A DNA stretch of 64,000 nt from Deinococcus sp. JMULE3 (GCF_013337115.1 NZ_SGWE01000004.1:1002001-1066000); one strand, 5' to 3'; counted from the stretch's first letter, positions 51,998 to 63,169 are shown. The notes: generated by a model from the sequence alone, not told the origin. Made by a program: numbers and translations.

Positions 51998-54213
51998 TCA
52001 GCTGGGAATCTTGAAGCGCGAGAGGCTCTGCAGCAGGTTCTGCGCGAGGTGCTGCAGGCGGCGGGCGGCGGCGCGGCCCTGCTCGACGCTCTCGTTGGAG
52101 CTCTCGGCGACCTGTCCGATCTGCTGGACGGCCTCGCTCACCTGTTCGACGCTGCGCACCTGTTCGGTGGTGGCCGTGTTGATGCGCTCGGCGAACTGCG
52201 CGGACTCGGCGGCCAGTTTACCCAGCTGCTCGATGCGTTCCCCGGCGACGGCGGCGACGCGGTACCCCTGTTCCACCTCGCGGGTGTTGTCTTCCACGCT
52301 GGTGACCACTTCCGTGATTTCCAGCTGCACCGTGCGGATCAGGCTGGCGATGCGCGCGGTCGCCTGCGCCGAGGAGTCTGCCAGCTTACGCACTTCGTCT
52401 GCGACGATCGCGAAGCGGCTGCCGGCGGCCCCTGCACCGGCCGCCTCGATGGAGGCGTTCAGTGCCAGCAGGTTGGTCTGGCTGGACAGGCGGGAGATGG
52501 TGTCGACGATTTCCTGAATTTCCAGCGAGCGTTCCCCGAGGGTCTTGATGCGCCGGGCGACGCCCTGCACCTCGCGGCGGATGTTCTGCATGCCGTCCAG
52601 CGTCCCGAGCACGGCCTCGCGACCCTGCTGGGACGCTTCCAGTGCCTGCCGGGCGGATTCGGCGCTCTGCTGGGCGGCCTCGGCCATCTCGCGGAAGCCG
52701 TCGGTCACGGCGCGTACCTGGTCGGCCACGCGGCGGGTTTCCTGGGTGGTGGTGTCGGCGCCCTTCACGATCTGGTCGGTGGTGGAGAGCATGTCGCGGC
52801 TGGCGTCCGTCACGGACATGGAGGCCTTCTGCACTTCCCCGAGCACCTGCCCCAGCTCGTCGACCATCAGGTTGATGGAGTCCACGACGTTGCCCAGCAC
52901 GTCGTCGGTGACGACGCCACGGCGGGTCAGGTCGCCGCCCGCGATGTCCATGGTGACGTCCAGGAACGAGCCGATGTTGTTCTGCAGTTTGGCGGCCTCG
53001 TCACGTTCGGCGACGTTCTTCTCCTCGTTCACGCGCAGCTGGCTGGTGGCGTTGTTGAAGGTGTAGGCCATGTAGCCCAGCTCGTCGCGGGTCTGCACGG
53101 GCACCACGACGTTCAGGTCCCCGCCGGACACGGCGCGGCTGGCGCGGGTCAGTTCCGAGAGGGGCTTGACGATGGCGCGCGACAGGCGGATCAGCAGCGT
53201 GAACGCGATGACCAGCGCCGCGATGATGGCGATCAGGGACAGCAGACGCTGACGCTGGGTGTCCTGCACGCGCTGCTGCAGCTGGCTGGCGAGCAGTTCG
53301 TTCCCGGTGTTGAACGCGGCCCCGACCTGCAGCAGCGCGCTGTTCTGGATGCCCTGCAGGTCGACGCCGTTCAGGTTGCCGGCCTCGATGGCGCCGCCCA
53401 GGTCGGCCAGGGCGGGGGTGACGGCGTCACTGAGTTTCTGCGCGACCTCCCCCATGGCCTTGCCGGTCTCGGGGTCGGCACGGATGATGCGGTCCACGCT
53501 GGAGTTGTAGGACGACAGGGCTTCCTGCAGGCTGACGTTCAGGTCGCGCAGCACGTTCAGGTAGGCGCTGTCGTCACCGGCTTCACGGCGTCCGGCCTCG
53601 GTGGTCAGCGCGGCGAGGTTCATCCCGGCCGAGAGGCGCGGCAGGATGCGCAGGGTGGCTTCCATGGTGTGGAAGGACTCCGCGACCGGGTCGAGCATCA
53701 GGCCGGACTGGGTGAGGAGGTCCTCGCTCAGGTCGCGCTGGTAGGTGTTGAGCAGCTGCGCGTACGTCTGCAGGATGGCGAGGTCCGGCTGCGTGCCGAT
53801 GGAGTCCGGGAGGGTCTTCCAGTCGCGGCGCAGCGCCTGGACGCGTTCGCGGTATTCGGGGGCGACCTGCGCCTCGAGCTGGTCGATGGCGCGGTCCACC
53901 CGGCGGCGGCCTTCTCGGCGCCGGCCTGGTCACCGCGCAGCGCGGTGGTGACGAACCCCGCGAGGTTGTTGTTGATGTCGCGCAGGGGCGCGAACTGCTG
54001 CAGACCGCTCAGTTCGCGCTGCGTGAAGCTGATGTTGCCCTGCTGCGTGACGAGCAGGCTGCTGACGAGCACGGTCAGCGGGATCGAGAACGCGAAGGCG
54101 GCCAGTGAGAGTTTCTGACCCACGCGCAGCTGTCCCAGCCAGCCGACACGCTGGGCGTTGGTCTTGCGGTTGGCGCGGCGCTGCGCGCGGTTGACGGGGA
54201 CGGTTCCTTGCAT
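51998..54213 (-). pseudogene. Methyl-accepting chemotaxis protein, broken by a 1-base frameshift
   Basis: From ATG 54213 the first frame (LSLAAFAFSIPLTVLVSSLLV membrane helix, TQQGNISFTQRELSGLQQF) loses phase near 53899 at AEKAAAG. One added base in GGGTG gives AAAGVDRAIDQLEAQ and joins the long frame, about 738 residues in all. It then has a second membrane helix, two HAMP-like domains (IVKPLSELTRASRAVSGGDL, FLDVTMDIAGGDLTRRG) and the MCP tip DTISRLSSQTNLLALNASIEAAGAG and RFAIVADEVRKLA. It should feed the CheA hybrid, which starts 17 bases after its stop. The break may be an assembly error. Confidence 0.9.
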
Positions 54214-54229
54214 GGGTGAGCCTCCGGAC

Positions 54230-54274
54230 GGGGAGCGGGGAGAGGGGCGGGAAGGGGGGGGGCGGTGGGGGGGG
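54230..54274. other. G-run cluster (possible G-quadruplex) between cheW and MCP genes
   Basis: Six G-tracts of three or more lie in 45 bases, including runs of nine (54254-54262) and eight (54267-54274). The coding strand is C-rich here. This could fold as a quadruplex, or is at least a site where sequence reads and polymerases slip. Confidence 0.5.
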
Positions 54275-54655
54275 TCAGCCGAGGTGGTCGCGCAGGTCGC
54301 GGGCCAGGGCGGCCGGGTTCAGGAGGGGGCCGCCGGGCACGTCGAGCAGCAGGGACGAGCCGGGGGGTGGGGTGGGGACGCTGCTGACGCCGTACACCTC
54401 GTCGACGAGCAGCGCGACGCGTTCGCCTTCCAGGCTGGTCAGGACCATCAGACGTGCGGTGGTGGCCGGGTGGCCGAGCAGGGGCGCGAGGTCCAGCAGC
54501 GGCACGGCGCGGCCCTGCAGGGTGGTCAGGCCGCGCAGCAGCGGTTCGCCGTGCGGGAGGGGGGCGAGGGGGCCGACCTCCGCGATGGTCTGCTCGCCCG
54601 AGAGGGGCAGCGCCAGGCGGGTGTCCTGCACGCGGACGAGCAGCGCGTCGGGCAT
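54275..54655 (-). CDS. CheW-like coupling protein
   Basis: 126 residues. LLVRVQDTRLALPLSGEQTIAEVGPL, RGLTTLQGRAVPLLDLAPLLG and VALLVDEVYGVSSV follow the CheW pattern (scaffold linking CheA and receptor). Start 54655 is fixed by the TGATG overlap with the CheY stop; upstream in-frame residues lie inside the CheY gene. Confidence 0.88.
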   Translation of the reverse strand: MPDALLVRVQDTRLALPLSGEQTIAEVGPLAPLPHGEPLLRGLTTLQGRAVPLLDLAPLLGHPATTARLMVLTSLEGERVALLVDEVYGVSSVPTPPPGSSLLLDVPGGPLLNPAALARDLRDHLG

Positions 54656-55017
54656 CAGCCGATCAGTCGGCTGACGACGCCGAGCACCTGTTCGGGGGTG
54701 TAGGGTTTGACGATGTAGTCGTCGGCGCCCTGGCGCAGGCCCCATTTCACGTCGGTCTCGTTGCCCTTGCTGGACACGAACACGACCTTCAGGGCTTCCA
54801 TGCCGGGCTGGCGGCGCAGGCCGCGCACGACCTCGTAGCCGTTGCGGCCGGGCATGACGACGTCCACGAGCAGCAGGTCGGGGCGCAGCTGGTCGGCGAC
54901 GGCTTCCACCTGGGCGGGGTCGTTCAGCGCGGTGACGCTGTGGGGGGTGCCTTTCAGGGCGGCTTCCATGAATTTCAGGTCGGCGGGGGAGTCGTCAACG
55001 ATCAGGATTCGGGCCAT
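54655..55017 (-). CDS. CheY-type single-domain response regulator
   Basis: 120 residues. LIVDDSPADLKFM, phospho-Asp in LLLVDVVMPGRNG (Asp near 52), Thr/Ser position FVSSKGNE and Lys in YIVKPYTP. No output domain. Likely the diffusible partner of the CheA hybrid. A GGAA-type ribosome binding site precedes the ATG. Confidence 0.92.
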   Translation of the reverse strand: MARILIVDDSPADLKFMEAALKGTPHSVTALNDPAQVEAVADQLRPDLLLVDVVMPGRNGYEVVRGLRRQPGMEALKVVFVSSKGNETDVKWGLRQGADDYIVKPYTPEQVLGVVSRLIG

Positions 55018-55100
55018 GGTGGGTTCCTTTCCGGGCGCGCGGGGTGAGGTGGGCGCGCCGCAGGGTGCAGAGGATACGGGAGGTTCGGGGTGAGGGGGGG

Positions 55101-55910
55101 TCAGTCTGCGGCGCTGCCGAAGTCGAGGTCGTCGAGGTCACCGCCGCGTCCGGCGTCCATGAGCACGCTGGTGAGGGCCAGGCCCAGCAGCAGGAAGGAC
55201 ACGACGCCGATCACCAGGGCGAGCAGGGTGGTGTCGATGCCGTCGGCGGCAATGCCGACTTTCATCTCGTCCACGACCTTGTACTGCAGGGCAGCCATGC
55301 CGGTGTAGTGCATGCCGGTGATGGCGACGCCCATGACGGCGGCGGCGCCGGCCTTGACGAGGTTCAGCTGCGTCTTGGTCTGGCGTTTGGCCCAGTCGCT
55401 GGTGAGCTGGTGGAACAGGAACAGGGCGGCCATGCTGGCGCCCACGGCGATGACGACCGAGGCGATCAGCGCGAAGAAGTTGATCTGCAGTTCGGTGCCG
55501 GGCATGCGGTAGGCGGCCATGCCGCTGTAGTGCATGGCGACGATCCCGGCGCCCGCGATGGCGCCCGCGATGCCCAGTCGGCGCAGGTTGAACGCGCCGC
55601 TGTGCAGCACGAGCAGCGCGGGGTACACGAAGGCCACGGCGATCAGGCCCGAGAGGACCGTGATGGGGTAGTTCAGGCTGGTGGCGGCGTTCACCTGGAA
55701 GGCCATCATGCCAACGAAGTGCATGGCCCAGATGCCGTAGCCGAGCACCAGGGCCTGCGCGATCAGCCAGAAGCGGCTGGCGGCGCTGGTGAAGACGCGT
55801 CCGGCGCGTCCGGCGAGCTCCAGGGACATGTAGGACGCGGCGACGGCGATCACGTACGAGAGGAGGATGTATGAACCCATCCAGTTGTGGTGCAGCATCT
55901 CATGTTCCAT
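55101..55910 (-). CDS. Stand-alone MHYT sensor domain protein
   Basis: 269 residues with seven membrane helices. Three MHYT motifs: IWAMHFVGMMAF, VAMHYSGMAAY and TGMHYTGMAAL. MHYT domains are proposed to bind copper and sense oxygen, CO or NO. Most are fused to GGDEF-EAL or kinases; this one has no output domain and precedes cheY by 83 bases, so it may signal through the chemosensory proteins. AGGAGGAA precedes ATG 55910. Confidence 0.88.
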   Translation of the reverse strand: MEHEMLHHNWMGSYILLSYVIAVAASYMSLELAGRAGRVFTSAASRFWLIAQALVLGYGIWAMHFVGMMAFQVNAATSLNYPITVLSGLIAVAFVYPALLVLHSGAFNLRRLGIAGAIAGAGIVAMHYSGMAAYRMPGTELQINFFALIASVVIAVGASMAALFLFHQLTSDWAKRQTKTQLNLVKAGAAAVMGVAITGMHYTGMAALQYKVVDEMKVGIAADGIDTTLLALVIGVVSFLLLGLALTSVLMDAGRGGDLDDLDFGSAAD

Positions 55911-56259
55911 CGGTGTTCCTCCTGTGGGGCGCGGGCAGGGTCGGTGCCCGGAGTTTCGATATCCAAACATAGGCAATACGAACTCACATAAAACTTACTG
56001 ATTCCTGCGTCATGGTGCGGAATTTTTCGCATCGGCACTCATGAGAGCAGGCAGCAGGAAGGGCGGACTCCGGCCACCGGGGTGGGAGTCGCCGCGCTGC
56101 GCTGGATGCCGTCCAGTGTATGCCATGAGATTCATGACACGGCATGAAGTTGCCGCCCCGCCCGGATCAGGGGCGGAGCGGCAGGAGTGCGCGGCGAGAC
56201 AGCGTCAGGGGGGGCTGCTGGCACTGCGCGGCTCTTCATTTGCAGGGGCGAGACGGTGG
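55911..56259. other. Intergenic region before the MHYT gene
   Basis: 349 bases. The 90 bases nearest the MHYT gene are AT-richer and probably hold its promoter (minus-strand TATGTG..TTGCCT..ATATCG), but no clear pair could be fixed. The remainder is GC-rich with no gene seen. Confidence 0.45.
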
Positions 56260-57908
56260 TCAGTGACCGTTCAGGGCCGCGCTGACGACGTCGCGGGCCT
56301 CGGTCATGACCTGCCTGAGGTGCCCTTCGCCGCGGAAGCTCTCGGCGTAGATCTTGTACACGTCCTCGGTGCCGCTGGGCCGCGCGGCGAACCACGCCTG
56401 ATCGGTGGTGACCTTCAGCCCGCCGATCCCTGCGCTGTTGCCGGGCGCGCGGGTGAGTTTCGCGGTGATGGGGTCGCCGCCCAGCGTGGTGGCGGTGACC
56501 TGCTCGGGGCTGAGGCTGGACAGGATCTTCTTCTGTGCGGCGTCGGCGGGAGCGTCCTGGCGGTCGTAGGCGGTCTCGCCGTAGCGCGCGGTGAGGTCCG
56601 CGAAGCGCTCGCTGGGCGTCTTGCCGGTCACGGCGGTCATCTCGGCGGCGAGCAGGCCGGGGATCAGGCCGTCCTTGTCGGTGCTCCAGGGAGAGCCGTC
56701 GAGGCGCAGGAAGCTCGCCCCGGCGCTCTCCTCTCCCCCGAAGCCGAAGGAGCCGTCCAGCAGGCCCTCGACGAAGTACTTGAAGCCGACCGGGACCTCC
56801 ACGACGCGCCGCCCGATCCCGGCGCCCACCCGGTCGATCAGGGCGCTGCTGACCAGCGTCTTGCCGATCGCGGCGTCGGCGCGCCAGCCGGGGCGGTGGC
56901 TGAACAGGTACTCGATCATCACCGCCAGGTAGTGGTTGGGGTTCATCAGGCCCGCGCGGGTCACGATGCCGTGCCGGTCGGCGTCCGGGTCGTTGCCGAT
57001 CGCCACGTCGAAGTCGTCCTTCAGGGCCAGCAGGCCTGCCATGGCGTACGGGCTGGAGCAGTCCATGCGGATCTTCCCGTCGCGGTCCACGCTCATGAAC
57101 GCGAAGCGCGGGTCGATGTCCTCGTTCACGATCTGCAGGTTCAGGCCGTGCTGCGCCTGGATGGCCTGCCAGACCGGGAGGCTGCTGCCGCCCAGCGGGT
57201 CCACGCCGATCCGCACGCCGCTCTGGCGGATGGCGTCCAGGTTCACGACCGTCCCCAGCTGCGACACGTAGGGCGTGATGAAGTCGAAGTCCGTCAGGCC
57301 CGCCAGGGCGTCCTCGTGCGAGACGCGCTGCACGTCGCGCAGTTCGTTCTCCAGGATGGCGTTCGCGCGGGCCTGCACGGCGCCCGTCACGTCGGTATCG
57401 GCCGGACCGCCGGAGGGGGGTTGTACTTGAAGCCGCCGTCCTGCGGGGGGTTGTGACTGGGCGTAATCACGATCCCGTCGGCCCAGTCATGGTCGGGTCT
57501 GCCCTCGCGGCCGGGGCGGTTGTGTTCGAGGATCGCGTGGCTGACCAGCGGCGTGGGCGTGAACGATCCGGCCTGGGCGCGTACCTGCACACCGTTCGCG
57601 ACGAGGACCTGCAGCGCGGTCATCCAGGCGGGTTCGGACAGCGCGTGGGTGTCCAGGCCCATGAACAGAGGCCCGGTGATCCCGGCGGCGGCGCGGTGCT
57701 CGGCGACGGCCTGCGTGACCGCCAGGATGTGCGACTCGTTGAAACTGCCGTTGATGCTGGTGCCACGGTGCCCGCTGGTTCCGAAGGCGACGCGCTGGAG
57801 GGGATCGTGCACGTCGGGGCGGGTCTCGTAGTAGTGGGCGACCAGTCGGGGGATGTTCGTCAGCAGGCTCTGCGGCGCGCGTTTACCGGCCAGGGGGCTG
57901 AGGGTCAT
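56260..57908 (-). pseudogene. pgm: Phosphoglucomutase, broken by a 1-base frameshift
   Basis: From ATG 57908 (TACACT seven bases upstream) the reading gives [15 protein letters not shown], the active-site Ser in [20 protein letters not shown], then fails at a six-G run (57415-57420; C on the coding strand). One more base gives [14 protein letters not shown], as in E. coli Pgm (NPPNGGPADTNVT), and leads into the second frame to 56260. Total about 549 residues, the family length. DPDADRHGI (metal) and the C-terminal phosphate loop [16 protein letters not shown] are present. Interconverts glucose-1-P and glucose-6-P. The break may be a sequencing undercall. Confidence 0.92.
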
Positions 57909-58009
57909 ACCCGCCAGTGTACGGACTGCGCCTCGGCGCGGCGGCCCAGGGGCAAGACAGCGTGAAGGCGCACCCGGTCGCGCGGGCGGGCGGCTGCTAC
58001 CCTGGGGAC

Positions 58010-58120
58010 GTGAAGGAGTTCCTGAACGACTGGTGGCGGCTGCTGAAGCTGATTGTCGGCTCGCTGGCGATCCCGGTGGTCCTGTGGTTGCTGCTGGTGT
58101 GGGCCGGCGTGCTGCGCTGA
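58010..58120 (+). CDS. 36-residue single-pass membrane peptide
   Basis: GTG 58010 lies six bases after TACCCT (57998-58003), just the spacing of the longer leaderless genes. The product, [17 protein letters not shown] followed by [19 protein letters not shown], is one amphipathic lead plus a membrane helix. It is shorter than many gene callers accept. No family recognised. Confidence 0.55.
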   Translation: MKEFLNDWWRLLKLIVGSLAIPVVLWLLLVWAGVLR

Positions 58121-58208
58121 CCTGATTCCCCGCCGGAGTGACACACCAATCACGCGCTGGAACCGCTCCCGGAAGTGGTTTTTTCACGCTGCGTGTTACG
58201 TTAACGGC

Positions 58209-59222
58209 ATGACGGTCAAGCGGAAGCAAGGCGCGGAGAGCCGCGTGGACACCAACCACTTCGAGCACGCCCTGGTCCTGGAAACGGCCCGGGTGACCGA
58301 GGGCGCCGCCCTGGCCGCCAGCCGCTGGATGGGCATGGGCGACAAGAACGCCGTGGACGGCGCGGGCACCGAAGCCATGCGCGAACTGCTGAACAGCCTG
58401 GATATCCGCGGGACGGTCGTGATCGGCGAGGGCGAGATGGACGAGGCCCCCATGCTGTACATCGGCGAGAAGGTCGGGCAGGGTCAGTACGAGGTGGACA
58501 TCGCTGTGGACCCGGTCGAGGGCACCAGCGTGACCGCCAAGGGCCTCCCGAACGGACTGGCCGTGATCGCCCTGTCCGAACGGGGCGGCCTGATGCACGC
58601 GCCGGACTGCTACATGGACAAGCTGGTCGTGCCGCCCCCCGCCGCCGGGAAGGTGAACCTGGACTGGCCGGTCGAGGCGAACCTGAACGTCCTGGCGCAG
58701 AGCCTGGAACGCGACGTGGACGACCTGATGATCACGATCCTGGACCGCGAGCGGCACGCGGACCTGATCCGCCGCGTGCGGGCCGCCGGGGCGCGCGTGA
58801 AACTGATCGGGGACGGCGACGTGGTCGCCAGCCTGCAGGTGGGCGTGCGTGGCACGGGCGTGCACGCGCTGATGGGCTCGGGCGGCGCGCCCGAGGGGGT
58901 CCTGTCGGCGGCGGCCATGAAGTGCCTGGGCGCGGAGATCCAGGGCCGGTTCATCGCGGAGGACGACGCCATGCGCGAGCGCTTCAAGGCGATGGGCGTG
59001 GATGAGAACAGGGTGTACAAGACCAATGATCTGGCCCCCGGGAAGCAGATGGTGTTCAGCGCGACCGGGATCACGTACGGCGAGCTGCTCAGCGGCGTGC
59101 GGCGTTTCGGCGGCGGGGCGCGCACGCACACGCTGGTCATGGGCTACGCGACGCGCGTGGTGCGCTTCATCGATACGGTGCACCTGGAGGACGACGGGGC
59201 GCGCGTCACGATCCGCGTCTGA
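58209..59222 (+). CDS. glpX: Class II fructose-1,6-bisphosphatase
   Basis: 337 residues. [30 protein letters not shown] at the start, [23 protein letters not shown] (metal/phosphate site) and [12 protein letters not shown] are GlpX signatures. Dephosphorylates fructose-1,6-bisphosphate in gluconeogenesis. Start 58209 is six bases after TACGTT; upstream in-frame residues are not conserved. A strong terminator follows. Confidence 0.94.
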   Translation: MTVKRKQGAESRVDTNHFEHALVLETARVTEGAALAASRWMGMGDKNAVDGAGTEAMRELLNSLDIRGTVVIGEGEMDEAPMLYIGEKVGQGQYEVDIAVDPVEGTSVTAKGLPNGLAVIALSERGGLMHAPDCYMDKLVVPPPAAGKVNLDWPVEANLNVLAQSLERDVDDLMITILDRERHADLIRRVRAAGARVKLIGDGDVVASLQVGVRGTGVHALMGSGGAPEGVLSAAAMKCLGAEIQGRFIAEDDAMRERFKAMGVDENRVYKTNDLAPGKQMVFSATGITYGELLSGVRRFGGGARTHTLVMGYATRVVRFIDTVHLEDDGARVTIRV

Positions 59223-59230
59223 CCGTTAGC

Positions 59231-59276
59231 GGGAGGGGCACCCGGCAGTGACGCTACGCCGGGTGCCCCTCCCCTT
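59231..59276. terminator. Strong intrinsic terminator after glpX
   Basis: GGGAGGGGCACCCGGC and its exact complement form a perfect 16-bp stem with an 11-base loop, followed by CTTT. Confidence 0.88.
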
Positions 59277-59312
59277 TCGCGGATGAGAATTCGCTCAAGG
59301 CAATCCAAATAC

Positions 59313-59348
59313 TTCAATATTGAATGAATGCCCGGTCAGGCTTACGCT
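59313..59348 (+). promoter_or_regulatory. wrbA promoter with a palindromic operator over the -35
   Basis: TTGAAT (59320-59325), 17 bases, then TACGCT (59343-59348), with ATG seven bases on. TTCAATATTGAA (59313-59324) is a perfect 12-bp palindrome covering the -35, where a dimeric repressor would block polymerase. MarR- or ArsR-like control of a quinone reductase is plausible. Confidence 0.6.
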
Positions 59349-59354
59349 CCCCCC

Positions 59355-59963
59355 ATGACCACACCCAGCCCCGTCAAACTGGCCATCGTCTACTACTCCA
59401 CCTACGGCACCAACCACGCCATGGCCGAAGCCGCCGCCGAGGCCGCCCGCGCCGCTGGGGCTGAGGTCCGCGTCCTGAAAGTCCCCGAAACCGCCCCCCA
59501 GGCCGTCATCGACACCCAGGACGCCTGGAAGGCCCAGCAGGAGCGCAGCGCCGACGTCCCCACCGCCACACCCGCGGACCTGGAATGGGCCGACGCGTAC
59601 CTGTTCAGCACCCCCATCCGCTTCGGCGGCGCCGCCAGTCAGGTCCGCGCGTTCATCGACACCCTCGGTGGCCTGTGGGGCACCGGGAAACTCGCGAACA
59701 AGACCTTCAGCGCCATGACCAGCGCCCAGAACCCCAACGGCGGCCAGGAAACCACCCTCCAGACCCTGTACGTCACCGCCATGCACTGGGGCTCGATCAT
59801 CGTCGCGCCCGGCTACACCGACCCGGCCATCTTCGCGTCCGGCGGCAACCCCTACGGCGCCAGCGTCACCGCGGGCGGCCAGCCCCTCTCGGCCGAGGAC
59901 CGCGCCACCATCGCCCACCAGGCCCGGCGCCTCGTGGACGTCACCGCGAAACTCAAGAGCTGA
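59355..59963 (+). CDS. wrbA: NAD(P)H:quinone oxidoreductase WrbA
   Basis: 202 residues, flavodoxin-like, FMN-binding. [20 protein letters not shown] is the phosphate loop; [24 protein letters not shown] and [15 protein letters not shown] are WrbA motifs. Two-electron quinone reduction limits redox cycling. ATG 59355 sits after a promoter with a palindromic operator, which excludes the in-frame start at 59328. Confidence 0.93.
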   Translation: MTTPSPVKLAIVYYSTYGTNHAMAEAAAEAARAAGAEVRVLKVPETAPQAVIDTQDAWKAQQERSADVPTATPADLEWADAYLFSTPIRFGGAASQVRAFIDTLGGLWGTGKLANKTFSAMTSAQNPNGGQETTLQTLYVTAMHWGSIIVAPGYTDPAIFASGGNPYGASVTAGGQPLSAEDRATIAHQARRLVDVTAKLKS

Positions 59964-59973
59964 CGGCTCCCAT

Positions 59974-60010
59974 GAGGAGGCCCGCACGGACATGACGTGC
60001 GGGCCTCCTC
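59974..60010. terminator. Bidirectional terminator between wrbA and CAP genes
   Basis: GAGGAGGCCCGCAC and GTGCGGGCCTCCTC pair perfectly over 14 bases with a nine-base loop; followed by TCTG, between convergent stop codons. Confidence 0.85.
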
Positions 60011-60031
60011 TCTGTACCTTCCCGCGCGACG

Positions 60032-60682
60032 CTACTCGTTCTCCCAGCCCGCAATGTTCAGCACCCAGTACGTCCCCGCCGCGCCGTCCACCCGCGCCAC
60101 CGCGCCGTTCCCGATGTTCTCGAACAGCGCCCGGCAGTGCGACGGGCTGTCCTTCCACGCCGCGATCACCTCGGCAGGGTCCGTGAAGCCCTCACCGGCC
60201 GCGAGGCTCTCCTCGAACACCCACTCCACGTTCGCAGGCGGCACCGGCCGGTACCCGGCGTCCACCATCCGCTGCGACGGCACCCGCCCGTCCCGCACGC
60301 TGCGGTGCGGCACCTCCATCCGGCCACTGTCCGCGAGTTCCTGCGCGTACCCCCGCGCCGCCTTCATCAGGTGCCCCTCGAACACCAGGGGCCGGGCCAC
60401 CGGGAACCGCGCGCCCCCGCACGACCCGCCCCGCGCGCGCTCCACGTTGATCGCCGCCAGCATCGCCGTCTCCGCCACGGACGGCTCGAAGCCCGGCAGT
60501 GGCGACCGGAGCGGCCTGAACGACGCCGACGTCGTATACGAGAAGTCCACGCCGTAGAACTTGTCCTTCACCGTGACCGTCACCGGCCCGACTGTCTCCG
60601 CCTCCGGGTCCGGCGCACCACCACCACCACACCCCACCAGCACCGCCGACACCAGCCCCACCACCCACCACGCACGCGTCAT
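60032..60682 (-). CDS. CAP-domain lipoprotein (second copy in window)
   Basis: 216 residues. Signal [20 protein letters not shown] gives a lipidated Cys near 18. The CAP domain (about 85-216) has [76 protein letters not shown]. Unlike the 25830 protein it has no Ig-like domain. TACGCT lies five bases before the ATG. Surface location likely, role unknown. Confidence 0.88.
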   Translation of the reverse strand: MTRAWWVVGLVSAVLVGCGGGGAPDPEAETVGPVTVTVKDKFYGVDFSYTTSASFRPLRSPLPGFEPSVAETAMLAAINVERARGGSCGGARFPVARPLVFEGHLMKAARGYAQELADSGRMEVPHRSVRDGRVPSQRMVDAGYRPVPPANVEWVFEESLAAGEGFTDPAEVIAAWKDSPSHCRALFENIGNGAVARVDGAAGTYWVLNIAGWENE

Positions 60683-60828
60683 GCCCCAGCGTAGGCACAC
60701 CACACCCCGCCCCGCTGCCTGATTTGACCACCCCGGGGGCGCACTCCCCCCCACCGCATGAACCCCGCATCCCACCCCACCGGACACCGCCGCGCGCCCC
60801 CACCACCCCCAGCCGCTACCCTGCCCGC

Positions 60829-61650
60829 ATGACCACAGCCCAGCTCACCGCGCCCGGCGCGTACCCCGGCCTGACCCTCCAGCTGCACGACGGCGGCATC
60901 CTGGAGGTCGTCATCCGCAGCGACAAGACCCTGAACAGCGTCAACGCCGACGCGCACCGCGCCCTCACCCGCGTGTGGCGCGACATCGACGACACCCCAG
61001 GCATCCGCTGCGTCCTCGTACGCGGCGACGGACGAGGGTTCAGCAGCGGCGGGGACTTCACCCTGATCGAGGAAATGAGCAGCGACTTCACCGCCCTCAC
61101 CCGCGTCTGGAAAGAAGCCCGCGACCTCGTGTACAACGTCATCAACTGCAGCAAACCTATCGTCAGCGCCATCCACGGCCCCTGCGTCGGCGCCGGACTC
61201 GCCGTCGCCCTCCTCGCCGACGTCAGCATCACCGCGCACACCGCCCGCCTCCTCGACGGCCACGTCCGCCTGGGTGTCGCCGCCGGAGACCACGCCGCGA
61301 TCATCTGGCCCCTCCTGTGCGGCCTGAACAAAGCCAAATACCACCTCATGACCGGCGAACCCGTCAGCGGCATCGAAGCCGAACGCATCGGCCTCGTCAG
61401 CCTCACCGTCCCCGACGACGAACTCATGGACCGCGCCTGGAAAGTCGCCCGGCAACTCGCCAGCGGCAGCCCCACCGCCACCCGCTGGACCAAATACGCC
61501 CTCAACAACTGGCTCAGACAGGCCGGACCCACCTTCGACGCCAGCCTCGCCCTCGAATTCCTCGGCTTCACCGGCCCCGACGTCCGCGAAGGCCTCAGCA
61601 GCCTCCGCGAAAAACGCGCACCCAACTTCGCGGACGACGCGCCGCTGTAA
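60829..61650 (+). CDS. Enoyl-CoA hydratase/isomerase (crotonase) family protein
   Basis: 273 residues. [15 protein letters not shown] and [22 protein letters not shown] supply the oxyanion hole; [15 protein letters not shown] carries the position of the catalytic acids. PSSxG and DDELMDRA fit. Hydrates or isomerises enoyl-CoA; substrate unknown. TACCCT lies six bases before ATG. Codons are unusually C-ending in its second half. Confidence 0.9.
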   Translation: MTTAQLTAPGAYPGLTLQLHDGGILEVVIRSDKTLNSVNADAHRALTRVWRDIDDTPGIRCVLVRGDGRGFSSGGDFTLIEEMSSDFTALTRVWKEARDLVYNVINCSKPIVSAIHGPCVGAGLAVALLADVSITAHTARLLDGHVRLGVAAGDHAAIIWPLLCGLNKAKYHLMTGEPVSGIEAERIGLVSLTVPDDELMDRAWKVARQLASGSPTATRWTKYALNNWLRQAGPTFDASLALEFLGFTGPDVREGLSSLREKRAPNFADDAPL

Positions 61651-62143
61651 AAGGGAAGTGGGGAGTGGGTTGTGGGAAGTGGGAAGGAAGACTGCTGCGC
61701 AGCGGGAAAAGACAACACAACTGCTTCGCAGGACCCCTCAGTCGCCTACGGCGACAGCTCCCCTCCCTGCGGGCTCTGCGAGTCAAGGGGAGCCTTGGAC
61801 ACATGCTTCTGCCGAAGCGAGAACAGTCGATCAGCCGACCACAGCGTCCCCCACCACAGCTGACCGCTGACTGCCCTCGGCCGTCGTGCGCGCAGCGCGC
61901 GGGCCTGCGACGGGGGCGAAGGCTGGCGTCGAAGCCGGACCCGTCACTGCCCGCAGCAACTCCGCCGCGCCGAAAGAAACTCTTGCCCAGTGCAACGTAA
62001 GCCCCCCCGTCCCCCCTGGGGATGGGGGCTGGGGGGTGGGGCTGCCCGCTGCGAGGCGCCCACCAGCCACCGAGCCTGTCCCCGTCCGGGGAACTTTTCC
62101 CTCAATCAGCCCGCCGCGCGTTATCGTGAGCCGTAAAACCATC
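61651..62143. other. Intergenic region with hairpins and G-quadruplex motif before mdh
   Basis: 61651-61690 is a purine-rich GGGAAGTGGGGAGTGGG arm; 61730-61800 has CAGTCGCC-TAC-GGCGAC and CTCCCCTCC...AAGGGGAGCC hairpins of the widespread intergenic type. 62018-62041 has four G-tracts of 4, 5, 6 and 4 bases with 1-2 base loops, facing C-tracts just upstream. No gene was found. Confidence 0.55.
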
Positions 62144-62151
62144 CTCAGGAG
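62144..62151 (+). promoter_or_regulatory. Ribosome binding site of mdh
   Basis: AGGAGGGA lies eight bases before the ATG; mdh is one of the leadered genes here, unlike most neighbours. Confidence 0.7.
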
Positions 62152-62159
62152 GGATACCC

Positions 62160-63152
<993 letters not shown>

Positions 63153-63169
63153 GCACAGGCTGAATCGGG

